Assembly: GCA_947502635.1 (NCBI GenBank)
Contig: CANNAN010000007.1
Coordinates: forward strand, 124,001 to 188,000
Direction of reading: 5' to 3'
DNA length: 64,000 nt
Source of the DNA: an uncultured Flavobacteriaceae bacterium
Lineage (GTDB): Bacteria > Bacteroidota > Bacteroidia > Flavobacteriales > Flavobacteriaceae
The notes beneath the pieces were generated by a model, which saw only the letters and a list, made by a program, of their open reading frames with translations, did no database searches and was not told where the DNA came from. This document shows, in pieces, positions 55,026-63,719 of this stretch. Within the stretch, counting starts at the first letter, position 1; each line of letters opens with the position of its first letter. The translations under genes were made by a program, and so were the position numbers.

Positions 55026-57047
55026 CTATATTTTAGTTAAAACTATTTGTTCATTTTCTTTTTCTATCATTTGCTTAAAATACTCTTTCAAAGCATCATA
55101 ATATATAGGAGAAATGATTGGTTGATTAATTTCTGAATTTACTACTAACTGAAGAGTATTATCTTTTTGTGTTATATCATACTTAAATACACCTAATCCC
55201 TCTGGCATAGCAAATGCTACTTTTTCTGGAAGTGATTCTACCTTATAGCCTTCAGGCAATTTAATAAATAATCTATATTTTTCTGTAATCGGATATCCAA
55301 AATCTATAGGAAATTCTCGATTCTCTAATTTAAAAGGGTTTTCTGAAGTCTTTAAAAAGAACATTGGTGAAAAATATAATTTATCGCCTATAATATCTGC
55401 TTGACTTTCTTTAATAAACTTATAAGATTCTGTTACTGGTTTAGATAAATTGTTTTTGTCTTTAACTTGAAAATCAGAAATTTCTAAACCATCATATTTA
55501 TTTTCTAGTTTTTCTAAAAAATCTTCCTCATTCGCCTTGTTATATTTTTGTCTATATGATAATGCCGTATGATTGGTTTTTACACTTCTATAACTTCCAT
55601 CAATATTCCCTTCTTCATCTAAATTGATCATCATGGAAATACTATTTTTTGATTTTTGCTTAGGATATAAATCTACCAATGTAGACCCTCCTTTTTCTGC
55701 AATGACCCGTCCTTGCCAATTTAATGTTCTAAATGGCAAAACATTGGGTGTACTGTATTTACTTGTAGCATCTAATAGTATAATTCCTTCTGGAGATTTA
55801 ACATAACTAACAACATAATCATAACCTTCTCTTGTAGGGAACAATGGAACCCCATTTTTCCTTGTACTTACCAAAACAGGATACGCATTTAAACCTGCAT
55901 ACTTTAACATGGCTGTTAACATTAAATTTATCTCCGCAACATTTCCTACATGACCTTTAAACGCTTTTTTAACACCATCGTTAGTATATTTACCATAATA
56001 ACCATTCCATTTCACCTTAGATTTAACAAAATCAAAAATTAAAGAGATACGCTTCATCGGGTCTGATATCGAATTAATCATCGCATCTATTTCCTCCTTG
56101 AAATAGCTTATTTTATTTAATTCGTCTCCAAAAGATGAATTTTTATAAATAGTTTTTACAACATCCTCCCAGGTTGTCGAATAATACTTAATTGTAGATT
56201 GCGGAAATTTTGTATATGACAATTCATACTGTACGGCCGACCTGAAATTATTTATACTATTCACATAAGGCTCATCTTTTAAAGCAGGCACATCGGTAAG
56301 GTTATAAGATGATACTTTTTTAGTAAAATCTACATCTGAAGAATGGAATGATGTACTACTCACATAACCGTCAGAAGATCGGGTTTTACTATTAAAAGTA
56401 ATCTTATCTCTTTCATTGTCTGTTTTAGGAATGACTGACAAAAAACCTTTTGTATTCACTTTAAAAACAAAATACTCTGGAGCTTCAAATGTTGCTTCTA
56501 ATTTTTTTACAGGAATGTCATACTGAAAATTAAAATCATCGACATTCCAATAAAAAGGAGATAAAATCTGATACTTTAGCTCAACCACACACCCTTCTTT
56601 AATATTTGGCATGGTGAATTTTGTTTCATTAAGATATTTAGACTTTTCTGTTTTAAAAACACCCACTTTTGTCAGCTTACTTTTCTCAATTTTCTCTTCC
56701 AATAAATTATAAGTATAAGCTTTTATATTATATATCTCTTCTTTATCAGTTTTACTTTTATATAAACTAATTTGTTTAGTCGCATAATCAAAGCCTTCTT
56801 TATTATATATTTTTATGCGCTCATGCACGTCTGTTACCAAACGAAAACCTTCACCTTGTATATATTCAAAAAAAGTCTTTCTATACTTATACAAATACGT
56901 AGCACTTGCAGATGAATCTAATGGGTTAAATTTTTCTTGCAGCTCCTCTTTAGAAATTTTTCCGAATTTATAGTCTTGAGTAAATACTGTTAAAGTAAAG
57001 CATAAGCTAAATAAAATAACTGTGATCTTCATTTTATTATTTTTCAA
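55026..57047 (-). CDS. Secreted DUF3857/transglutaminase-like protein, copy 1
   Basis: The 673-residue protein has a signal peptide and the DUF3857 N-terminal domain (TFFEYIQGEGFRLVTDVHER, then KIYNKEGFDYATKQISLYKS). A transglutaminase-like middle region follows (DFVKSKVKWNGYYG, then FKGHVGNVAEINLMLTAMLK), where the usual catalytic cysteine appears replaced by N or V in the GNVAEIN stretch. A C-terminal beta-rich domain follows. It is a tandem neighbour of a second protein of the same type, one base away. Confidence 0.85.
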   Translation of the reverse strand: MKNNKMKITVILFSLCFTLTVFTQDYKFGKISKEELQEKFNPLDSSASATYLYKYRKTFFEYIQGEGFRLVTDVHERIKIYNKEGFDYATKQISLYKSKTDKEEIYNIKAYTYNLLEEKIEKSKLTKVGVFKTEKSKYLNETKFTMPNIKEGCVVELKYQILSPFYWNVDDFNFQYDIPVKKLEATFEAPEYFVFKVNTKGFLSVIPKTDNERDKITFNSKTRSSDGYVSSTSFHSSDVDFTKKVSSYNLTDVPALKDEPYVNSINNFRSAVQYELSYTKFPQSTIKYYSTTWEDVVKTIYKNSSFGDELNKISYFKEEIDAMINSISDPMKRISLIFDFVKSKVKWNGYYGKYTNDGVKKAFKGHVGNVAEINLMLTAMLKYAGLNAYPVLVSTRKNGVPLFPTREGYDYVVSYVKSPEGIILLDATSKYSTPNVLPFRTLNWQGRVIAEKGGSTLVDLYPKQKSKNSISMMINLDEEGNIDGSYRSVKTNHTALSYRQKYNKANEEDFLEKLENKYDGLEISDFQVKDKNNLSKPVTESYKFIKESQADIIGDKLYFSPMFFLKTSENPFKLENREFPIDFGYPITEKYRLFIKLPEGYKVESLPEKVAFAMPEGLGVFKYDITQKDNTLQLVVNSEINQPIISPIYYDALKEYFKQMIEKENEQIVLTKI

Positions 57048-57048
57048 T

Positions 57049-58971
57049 TTATTGTTTTTTAATTAGAGCCACTTTTGCATTGTCTTGTTTATTCACGTCT
57101 TTATAAAAGTTTCTAAATGCATCGTAATCTTCTTTAGGAAACTCGCCATCTTTAACTACAAATTCTCTTTTATATATAAGTGTATTTTCATCTTTTTCGA
57201 TTACCTCTGCTTTATACCTTCCAAATTTGTTTTCAATATTTTTACTATTAGGTTTAGATTCTACCTTATAACCTTGTGGTAATGTAATTTCAACCTCATC
57301 GATATCTGTAAAACCTCTTTTAATTTTTAGAGGAAGTTTTCTATTCCTGTAACGATCTGGTATATCGGTATTTCTATTTAAAGCATTTAATGTCAATAAC
57401 ATTCTATTACCTATCTTTTTAGAATAATTAGTTGCCTGAAAACTAACATCTTCAATAAACTCAACAGCTTCTTTATCATTTGTAATATGCATGCTATTAA
57501 TCTTAATAGTATTGATATATTTCAAACGTTTTTTATAGTGTTTATCAAGATCTCTTTCTGTTTCGGTTTCTAACCAATATTTATCATCATACTGTATACC
57601 CTTAGAATTAACATTCACACTAGCATTAATGGTACCTTCATTCGAAATTGTATAATGTCCTTTAATTCGTTGAATGTTCTCTCCAGTTTTGTATTTTTTT
57701 GTATGTTGAATTTTCCCGCCTTCTGGAGTTATAACTAAGACATCTCTATCATCTGTAAAATCTCCAATAAAACCAAAGGGTAACTTCTGGCTTGTACACT
57801 CCAACCAGATGTCCTCTTTATCTTCTTGTGGGATATTAAGAATGACATGATTGGTTTGACCAATGAAAGAAGTAAAATCTTTCTCCACCCCAATTTGACT
57901 ATCCGGAGAGGCATATAATCTTGTATAATTAGAAGGAACACCAACAACATCCAGTAAAGCTTTTGTATAATTTGTTAATCCTTTACAATCTCCATATTTC
58001 ACTTTATCTACATCTAAAGCTGAAATAGGCTGCATACCTCCAACCCCAACTTGAACACTTATATACCTAGTATTATCTTGCACAAATCCATATACAATTT
58101 TAGCTTTTTCGATAGGGTCATCAATACCTATAACTAGTTTTTTGATTTGAGCCTCAGTAGCTTCAGTAAGACTTGACCTTCCAACAAGTAGATTATCATT
58201 AAACCATTTCCCTAAACTGACCCAGTCCTCAGCAGAACCATAAAATCCTCCATAATGAAAGTGTTTTGCTGACACCAATAACCTAGGTCCAAGATTTCTA
58301 AATTCAGGACTCATTTGTTCTGGTTTTAAGGCCTCAATATTTTTAGCTTCATAATTCAAAATACCATTTTCGCAATTATCTATAATATTATATCCAGAAA
58401 AGTTTTTCTCTTTTTTATTTATCCCAACAGAAGCATCATAAATGATTTTAAATGAGCTATACTGCGTGCTTATAAAATATCCTTCCAATGGCCTCCAAAA
58501 AGGAACCCAAGCAGTATTAGAAGTTTCTTTTATGTATTCGAATTCAACTGTATAAGGATATTCTGTAGGAGTATATTCTAAGTATTTTACTCTATTGTCT
58601 TCATATAAAGAAAAACTACTAACTGCAGCAACATCTTTAAAATCATTTTTTTTAAACTTTTTGATTTCTTGACCAAACTTATTATAAACAAAAGCATTTA
58701 ACTTTTTAATATTAATTTCATCATCATAATGCACAAATGCTTTTAAATAGCTATCTCCTTTTTTATTCAATATTGTTACTACTCGTTTATATTTATGAGT
58801 TAGATTTTTTAATGACGAAATTTCTATTTGAGTATCGTCTACTCTAAGAACTGCATTTGCATTTTTTGTTAGGTTTTCTGGGAGGATTAAACTCTGATAT
58901 AAATTTTCTTGTGAAGTAACAGTTAAAGTCATGAGCAAGATAAACACGCCCACAATTTTTTTAATAATCAT
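57049..58971 (-). CDS. Secreted DUF3857/transglutaminase-like protein, copy 2
   Basis: The 640-residue protein has a signal peptide ending near TVTSQ, a DUF3857 domain (NAVLRVDDTQIEISSLKNLT, then RVVTILNKKGDSYLKAFVHY), and a transglutaminase core: QDNTRYISVQVGVGGMQPIS, then KVKYGDCKGLTNYTKALLDV, where YGDCKG carries the expected catalytic cysteine. The histidine is in GQTNHVILNI. This copy retains the cysteine that copy 1 seems to lack. Function is unknown; these proteins are secreted and often encoded in pairs in Bacteroidota. Confidence 0.87.
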   Translation of the reverse strand: MIIKKIVGVFILLMTLTVTSQENLYQSLILPENLTKNANAVLRVDDTQIEISSLKNLTHKYKRVVTILNKKGDSYLKAFVHYDDEINIKKLNAFVYNKFGQEIKKFKKNDFKDVAAVSSFSLYEDNRVKYLEYTPTEYPYTVEFEYIKETSNTAWVPFWRPLEGYFISTQYSSFKIIYDASVGINKKEKNFSGYNIIDNCENGILNYEAKNIEALKPEQMSPEFRNLGPRLLVSAKHFHYGGFYGSAEDWVSLGKWFNDNLLVGRSSLTEATEAQIKKLVIGIDDPIEKAKIVYGFVQDNTRYISVQVGVGGMQPISALDVDKVKYGDCKGLTNYTKALLDVVGVPSNYTRLYASPDSQIGVEKDFTSFIGQTNHVILNIPQEDKEDIWLECTSQKLPFGFIGDFTDDRDVLVITPEGGKIQHTKKYKTGENIQRIKGHYTISNEGTINASVNVNSKGIQYDDKYWLETETERDLDKHYKKRLKYINTIKINSMHITNDKEAVEFIEDVSFQATNYSKKIGNRMLLTLNALNRNTDIPDRYRNRKLPLKIKRGFTDIDEVEITLPQGYKVESKPNSKNIENKFGRYKAEVIEKDENTLIYKREFVVKDGEFPKEDYDAFRNFYKDVNKQDNAKVALIKKQ

Positions 58972-59041
58972 ATATTAAGGATTTTAAATATTCAAGGTAC
59001 TTGTATAATAATGATTATTATATGAGGAAAATCAGTTTTTA

Positions 59042-59566
59042 CTATAAAATATCTTTAAAGCGACAAATTAAAAATCTTACAGCCAATATAAGTAAAGATG
59101 GGATAAAAACATATTTAAATTCGCTGAATAACACTCGCATTCCCCATTCTGAAAAAAATGCTTCTACTCCAATTGGTGATACTTGAATATCTCGAAATGG
59201 GAAGAAAAAACGGCTATTATCAAATGGAATCAAAAACCCAACCCCTTCTCCTCCTGATGTCATAGCATCTAAAAGGCCATGTGAGAGTGTGGATAAAAAA
59301 ATAACTAGAAACCAGACACTTTTATTTTTTCTACCTAGGGTAATCATTAAAACAAAAGCCCATATAACCGAAAACAATATAGAATGTGAAAATCCTCGAT
59401 GCCCCATAGGATGCTCATAAGGAATACCAAACTTAAAACCTATAACATCAAAATCTGGAAGTATTGTTGAGAATATAGCAAATATTATTAACCATTTAGC
59501 ATGGTGCTTATCAATGACTTTTGCTAATGTAAAACCAACGATACTGTGTCCAAATACAGATGCCAT
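59042..59566 (-). CDS. YdjM-like membrane-bound metal-dependent hydrolase
   Basis: The 174-residue protein has about four helices and conserved histidines and aspartates: MASVFGHSIVGFTLAKVIDK, then TILPDFDVIGFKFGIPYEHP, then MGHRGFSHSILFSVIWAF and STLSHGLLDAMTSGGEGVGF. These are the metal-binding motifs of the YdjM/LexA-regulated hydrolase family. The start overlaps the dtd stop codon (TAATG), so the two genes are coupled. Confidence 0.87.
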   Translation of the reverse strand: MASVFGHSIVGFTLAKVIDKHHAKWLIIFAIFSTILPDFDVIGFKFGIPYEHPMGHRGFSHSILFSVIWAFVLMITLGRKNKSVWFLVIFLSTLSHGLLDAMTSGGEGVGFLIPFDNSRFFFPFRDIQVSPIGVEAFFSEWGMRVLFSEFKYVFIPSLLILAVRFLICRFKDIL

Positions 59567-60018
59567 TACATTTTGTTTTTTGAATCGATTATTATAGTTA
59601 CTGGTCCGTCATTAATTAATGCGACCTTCATATCGGCTCCAAATTGTCCAGTCTGTACTTTTTTACCTAAACAAACTTCTAATTGTTTTACAAAACTTTC
59701 GTAAAGCGGTATGGCGACATCTGGTTTTGCCGCTTTAATATAACTTGGCCTATTTCCTTTCTTTGTAGAAGCATGCAAGGTAAATTGACTTACTACAATA
59801 GCATCACCATTAACATCTAGTAGAGAGTTATTCATTATATTATTTTCATCACCAAAAACACGAAGGTTTGCAATTTTATTAATTAACCATTTAATATCTT
59901 CTAAGGTATCTTCACTAACAATACCTAAAAGAATTAAAAGCCCTTGTGAAATGGATGCTACTTCCTCTCCTTCAATAGTTACACTTGCTTTAGATACTCT
60001 TTGAATTACTGCTTTCAT
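59566..60018 (-). CDS. dtd: D-aminoacyl-tRNA deacylase
   Basis: The 150-residue protein starts MKAVIQRVSKASVTIEGEEV. The catalytic motif SQFTLHASTKKGNRPSY and the Gly-cisPro-type motif NDGPVTIIIDS are typical of DTD. It removes D-amino acids from tRNA. The start is ATG 60018, preceded immediately by AGGAGG that belongs to a palindromic intergenic repeat; a further in-frame start at 60051 would translate the repeat. Confidence 0.94.
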   Translation of the reverse strand: MKAVIQRVSKASVTIEGEEVASISQGLLILLGIVSEDTLEDIKWLINKIANLRVFGDENNIMNNSLLDVNGDAIVVSQFTLHASTKKGNRPSYIKAAKPDVAIPLYESFVKQLEVCLGKKVQTGQFGADMKVALINDGPVTIIIDSKNKM

Positions 60019-60048
60019 CCTCCTAAATCCCCAAAGGGGACTTTTTAT
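60019..60048 (-). repeat. Palindromic intergenic repeat abutting the dtd start codon
   Basis: TCCCC-AAA-GGGGA (60028-60040) is a perfect palindrome, adjoining TTTAGGAGG read on the minus strand up to the dtd start. The purine-rich AGGAGG is only zero bases from the ATG, too close for a normal ribosome-binding site. The palindrome and its position just before a start codon resemble the short dispersed elements of flavobacterial genomes. Confidence 0.5.
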
Positions 60049-60088
60049 CATTGATTAAAACTAATTATTATACTGCTACGCAAACTGA

Positions 60089-61039
60089 TTACTGATTGTC
60101 CCAATTATCCGTTCTATAATGCTCGTCTTCTCCTTCAATAATTTGCAAATAACTTCGGTAGCGCGAAAATGTTATCTCATCATTATCTAGTGCTTTTTTA
60201 ACGGCACATTTAGGTTCCTTAACATGTAAGCAATTATTAAATTTACAATCCTGTTTCAATTTAAATATTTCTGGAAAATAATCACCAACCTCTTCCTTAT
60301 CCATATCTACCACTCCAAACCCTTTTATACCAGGTGTATCAATAATTTTTGCATCAAAACTCAAATCAAACATTTCAGCAAAGGTTGTTGTATGCTGTCC
60401 CTGCATGTGCTGTGTTGAAATTTCTTTTGTCTTAATATTTAAAGCTGGCTCTATAGCATTTACGAGTGTTGATTTTCCAACTCCAGAATGCCCTGAAAAC
60501 ATACTAACCTTATTCCGCATCAATGTTTTTACCTTATCTACATTTTTACCCGTTTTAGCAGAAACACCTATACACTCATACCCTATTTTTCTATAAATAT
60601 GAGCAAGGTACTTAACCTCTAAAAGGGTTTCCTCATCGTAGACATCTATTTTATTAAACAGCAATACCGTTTTAATAGAATAAGCATTAGCTGTTACTAA
60701 AAACCGATCGATAAAGCTAGTTAATGTTGGTGGGTTATTAATAGTAATCATTAAAAAAACCTGATCTAGATTGGCTGCAATAATGTGTGTTTGTTTAGAT
60801 AAGTTAACCGATTTTCTAACTATGTAATTTGTTCTATCGTGAATCTTATGTATAATGCCAGACTCCTGATTATTATTGGTTTCAAGCTCAAAATCTACTA
60901 GGTCGCCAACGGCAATAGGGTTTGTACTTTTAATACCTTTAATACGGAACTTCCCTTTTATACGGCATTCATAAACATGGCCTAAATCGGTTTTAACCGT
61001 ATACCAACTTCCTGTAGATTTATAAACGAGTCCTGTCAT
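60089..61039 (-). CDS. rsgA: Ribosome small-subunit-dependent GTPase RsgA
   Basis: The 316-residue protein has an N-terminal OB domain, then a circularly permuted GTPase: LLFNKID (G4) and GVSAKTGKNV (G5) come before GHSGVGKSTLVN (G1) and IDTPGIKGFG (G3). The C-terminal zinc domain has CKFNNCLHVKEPKCAV (C-x5-H-x5-C-type ligands). It aids late 30S maturation. Confidence 0.95.
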   Translation of the reverse strand: MTGLVYKSTGSWYTVKTDLGHVYECRIKGKFRIKGIKSTNPIAVGDLVDFELETNNNQESGIIHKIHDRTNYIVRKSVNLSKQTHIIAANLDQVFLMITINNPPTLTSFIDRFLVTANAYSIKTVLLFNKIDVYDEETLLEVKYLAHIYRKIGYECIGVSAKTGKNVDKVKTLMRNKVSMFSGHSGVGKSTLVNAIEPALNIKTKEISTQHMQGQHTTTFAEMFDLSFDAKIIDTPGIKGFGVVDMDKEEVGDYFPEIFKLKQDCKFNNCLHVKEPKCAVKKALDNDEITFSRYRSYLQIIEGEDEHYRTDNWDNQ

Positions 61040-61127
61040 ATTTTTTCAAAAGTAAAGCTAAAAAATATTTTTTTTGGCATAGATATTGTTTAAACTTGTC
61101 ATTATTAATTTTAAAACAATCAACAAC

Positions 61128-61577
61128 ATGAAAAAATTACTTATTATTTTTACTATTGCTTTATTTTCTTTTATTGATGCTGGCGCTCAAGTACAGTACA
61201 AAGTTATTACTAGTGTAGAGTCTATTGTTCCTAATGGCTTAGGACGTTCTAGAATTATTAGCGCTAACGAAGAAAAAGATTATAAAGAATATACTAGTAC
61301 ACAAACCGAAGAAGACAAAACGCGTAACAAATCTAAACGTGGAGAAATAAGAGTTAAAGGTTTTGATGAAACAAAATTATTGAACTTTTATAATATTGGT
61401 GGTATTCGTTTTCAAAACATTGCTGCCAATGATGCAATAATCACTTCAAAAATCAACACGATGATAGAAGAAGGTTGGGAATTAGCTTTTGTGACCAGCG
61501 CTGTAGAAAGTAAAGGCGGTAAAGATGATAAGCAAGGTATTTTTATTACCCGTTATATTTTTAAAAGAAATAAATAA
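61128..61577 (+). CDS. Small secreted protein of unknown function
   Basis: The 149-residue product from ATG 61128 has a signal peptide ending near DAGAQ. The mature part (VQYKVITSVESIVPNGLGRS, then GIRFQNIAANDAIITSKINT, then MIEEGWELAFVTSAVESKGG) is an alpha/beta protein without a recognised family. It ends IFITRYIFKR. An in-frame start at 61086 spoils the signal. It reads opposite to its neighbours and is followed by a terminator. Confidence 0.7.
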   Translation: MKKLLIIFTIALFSFIDAGAQVQYKVITSVESIVPNGLGRSRIISANEEKDYKEYTSTQTEEDKTRNKSKRGEIRVKGFDETKLLNFYNIGGIRFQNIAANDAIITSKINTMIEEGWELAFVTSAVESKGGKDDKQGIFITRYIFKRNK

Positions 61578-61604
61578 TAATTTTAATTTCTTTCTCAAAA
61601 TAAC

Positions 61605-61628
61605 AAAGCCTCGCAATTGCGAGGCTTT
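61605..61628. terminator. Bidirectional terminator
   Basis: AAAGCCTCGCAATTGCGAGG followed by CTTT is a perfect palindrome, ending in a T run. It separates the plus-strand secreted-protein gene from the convergent minus-strand DAHP synthase gene. Confidence 0.85.
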
Positions 61629-61655
61629 TATATTATAACTAATTATAAATTGCTT

Positions 61656-62738
61656 TTAACCATTAATAATCTTTTCTTGGTGATTAATAGATTCTTGGTG
61701 AATCGCTTTAAACATTCTCAAGATAAACTCTTCACTTAATCCGTGTGCTTCACCTTCTAATACCATTTTCCCTAAAATTTCATTCCAACGTTTAGATTGT
61801 AAAACAGCAACATTCTTTTGCTTTTTAAGTGCCCCAATACCATCGGCAGCCTTCATACGACTTCCTAATAAATCAATAATTTGGTTATCTACTATATCTA
61901 TTTGTGCTCTTAAATTATCTAATGCACTGTTATATTCTGCTTCAGCATTAGTCTCTTTTCTAATTTTAAGATCCTTCATAATTTGCACTAAAGTACTAGG
62001 CGTTACTTGTTGTGCAGCATCACTCCATGCGTTTTCAGGATCGTAATGTGTTTCAATCATTAATCCGTCAAAATTTAAATCTAAAGCCGTTTGAGATACA
62101 TCAAAAATCATATCTCGTTTACCAGTAATATGCGATGGATCGTTAATTAAAGGAATATCTGGAAATTTATTTTGAAACTCAATAGCTAATTGCCATTCTG
62201 GAATGTTTCTATATTTGGTTTTTTGGTAAGTTGAAAAACCTCTATGAATAGCTCCAATATTTTTAACACCCGATTTATATATTCTTTCGATACCACCTAA
62301 CCATAAAGATAAATCTGGATTTACTGGATTTTTTATCAATACAGGCTTATCTGTTCCTTGTAAAGCATCTGCAATTTCTTGCATGATGAATGGGCTTACT
62401 GTAGAACGTGCTCCAATCCATAATAAATCTACATCATGCTCTAAAGCTAATTTTACATGAGCTGCATTTGCTACTTCTGTACAGATTTTCATTCCTGTTT
62501 CTGCTTTTACTTTTTGTAACCATTTTAAACCCAATGCGCCAACACCTTCAAACATTCCTGGTCTTGTTCTTGGTTTCCAAATACCAGCTCTAAAATAGCT
62601 AACATCTGTATCTTTTAGCTCATGAGCTATCTTTAATACTTGTTCTTCTGTTTCAGCACTGCAAGGTCCTGCAATAACCAAAGGATGATCTAAATTTAGT
62701 GCATCCAACCAGTTTCTCATTTCTTTTTTATTTTCCAT
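61656..62738 (-). CDS. Bifunctional DAHP synthase / chorismate mutase
   Basis: The 360-residue protein has an N-terminal DAHP synthase (about residues 1-260): VIAGPCSAETEEQVLKIA, the stretch GIWKPRTRPGMFEGVGALGL, VLIKNPVNPDLSLW, and LINDPSHITGKRDMI. A C-terminal type II (AroQ-like) chorismate mutase follows at about 270-360, with LRAQIDIVDNQIIDLLGSRM and GALKKQKNVAVLQSKRWNEI. It catalyses the first step of the shikimate pathway and the branch to prephenate. It lies between tyrA-like and secreted-protein genes. Confidence 0.93.
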   Translation of the reverse strand: MENKKEMRNWLDALNLDHPLVIAGPCSAETEEQVLKIAHELKDTDVSYFRAGIWKPRTRPGMFEGVGALGLKWLQKVKAETGMKICTEVANAAHVKLALEHDVDLLWIGARSTVSPFIMQEIADALQGTDKPVLIKNPVNPDLSLWLGGIERIYKSGVKNIGAIHRGFSTYQKTKYRNIPEWQLAIEFQNKFPDIPLINDPSHITGKRDMIFDVSQTALDLNFDGLMIETHYDPENAWSDAAQQVTPSTLVQIMKDLKIRKETNAEAEYNSALDNLRAQIDIVDNQIIDLLGSRMKAADGIGALKKQKNVAVLQSKRWNEILGKMVLEGEAHGLSEEFILRMFKAIHQESINHQEKIING

Positions 62739-62758
62739 ATTACTTAATATTTAGCTGA

Positions 62759-63610
62759 CTAAGCTATTCCGTTTAAAATTTGTTTTATATGATTCGTATT
62801 TTTCATTTCGTTATAAACTGCTTCAAAATCATCTTTTTCCATGAGTTTTTTAAACTGATTCAGGTTATCGATGTATTCTTTTAAAGTTTCAATGACATTC
62901 TCTTTATTTTGTTTAAATATAGGTGTCCACATTTCTGGTGAGCTTTTTGCCAAACGAACTGTAGAAGCAAACCCACTACCCGCCATATCAAAAATATCTC
63001 GTTCATTTTTTTCTTTTTCTATCACCGTTTTCCCCAACATAAATGAACTTATATGTGATAAATGCGACATGTACGCAATGTGCTTATCATGAGCCTCTGG
63101 ATTCATATAACGAATACGCATCCCTATATCCACAAAAAGTTTCAATGCTTTTTCTTGAAGTTTAAATGTTGTTTTTTCAACTTCACAAACAATATTTGTT
63201 TTACCTTTAAACAAACCAGAAATAGCAGCACTAGGCCCCGAGTGTTCGGTTCCAGCAATGGGGTGCATTGCTAAAAAATTTCTACGCTTAGGATGATTTT
63301 CGACAATTTTACAGATATCTACTTTGGTAGATCCAGCATCTACAACCAATCCCGAATCTGAGATCTTATCTAAAATAGTTGGTAACAACTTTACGGTAGC
63401 ATCTACTGGAATGGATATGATAACTAAATCGGCATTACCTATATCATCTAAAGTTGCTTTTTTATCAATTAAATTAAGAGATAAAGCTTCATCTAGTGTA
63501 CTTTGCTTTCTGCTAATACCATGAATAACCACTTCTGGGTCATTTTGCTTTATATCTATAGCAAGACTACCACCTATTAATCCAACGCCTATAATGTATA
63601 TATTTTTCAT
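62759..63610 (-). CDS. tyrA: Prephenate dehydrogenase
   Basis: The 283-residue protein has the Rossmann NAD motif IGVGLIGGSLAIDIK near its start, then VISIPVDATVKLLP, VDAGSTKVDICKIVENH, FLAMHPIAGTEHSGPSAAI (with the catalytic histidine), and LSHISSFMLGK. It converts prephenate to hydroxyphenylpyruvate. It probably forms an operon with the aminotransferase upstream and the DAHP synthase downstream. Confidence 0.92.
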   Translation of the reverse strand: MKNIYIIGVGLIGGSLAIDIKQNDPEVVIHGISRKQSTLDEALSLNLIDKKATLDDIGNADLVIISIPVDATVKLLPTILDKISDSGLVVDAGSTKVDICKIVENHPKRRNFLAMHPIAGTEHSGPSAAISGLFKGKTNIVCEVEKTTFKLQEKALKLFVDIGMRIRYMNPEAHDKHIAYMSHLSHISSFMLGKTVIEKEKNERDIFDMAGSGFASTVRLAKSSPEMWTPIFKQNKENVIETLKEYIDNLNQFKKLMEKDDFEAVYNEMKNTNHIKQILNGIA

Positions 63611-63616
63611 TCCATC

Positions 63617-63648
63617 TGTCTCTTTGAGACATCTTCCCTAAGGGAAGA
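63617..63648 (-). repeat. Two adjacent palindromes abutting the tyrA start codon
   Basis: TGTCTC-TTT-GAGACA (63617-63631) and TCTTCCCT-A-AGGGAAGA (about 63632-63648) lie next to each other just upstream of the tyrA ATG on the minus strand. The position and structure resemble the element before dtd. No gene here. Confidence 0.6.
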
Positions 63649-63719
63649 ATTATTAATTACTATTTATATTTCACGGTCTATAATTACTATTTGCTGCTAA
63701 CTAACTGCAAACAGAATAT

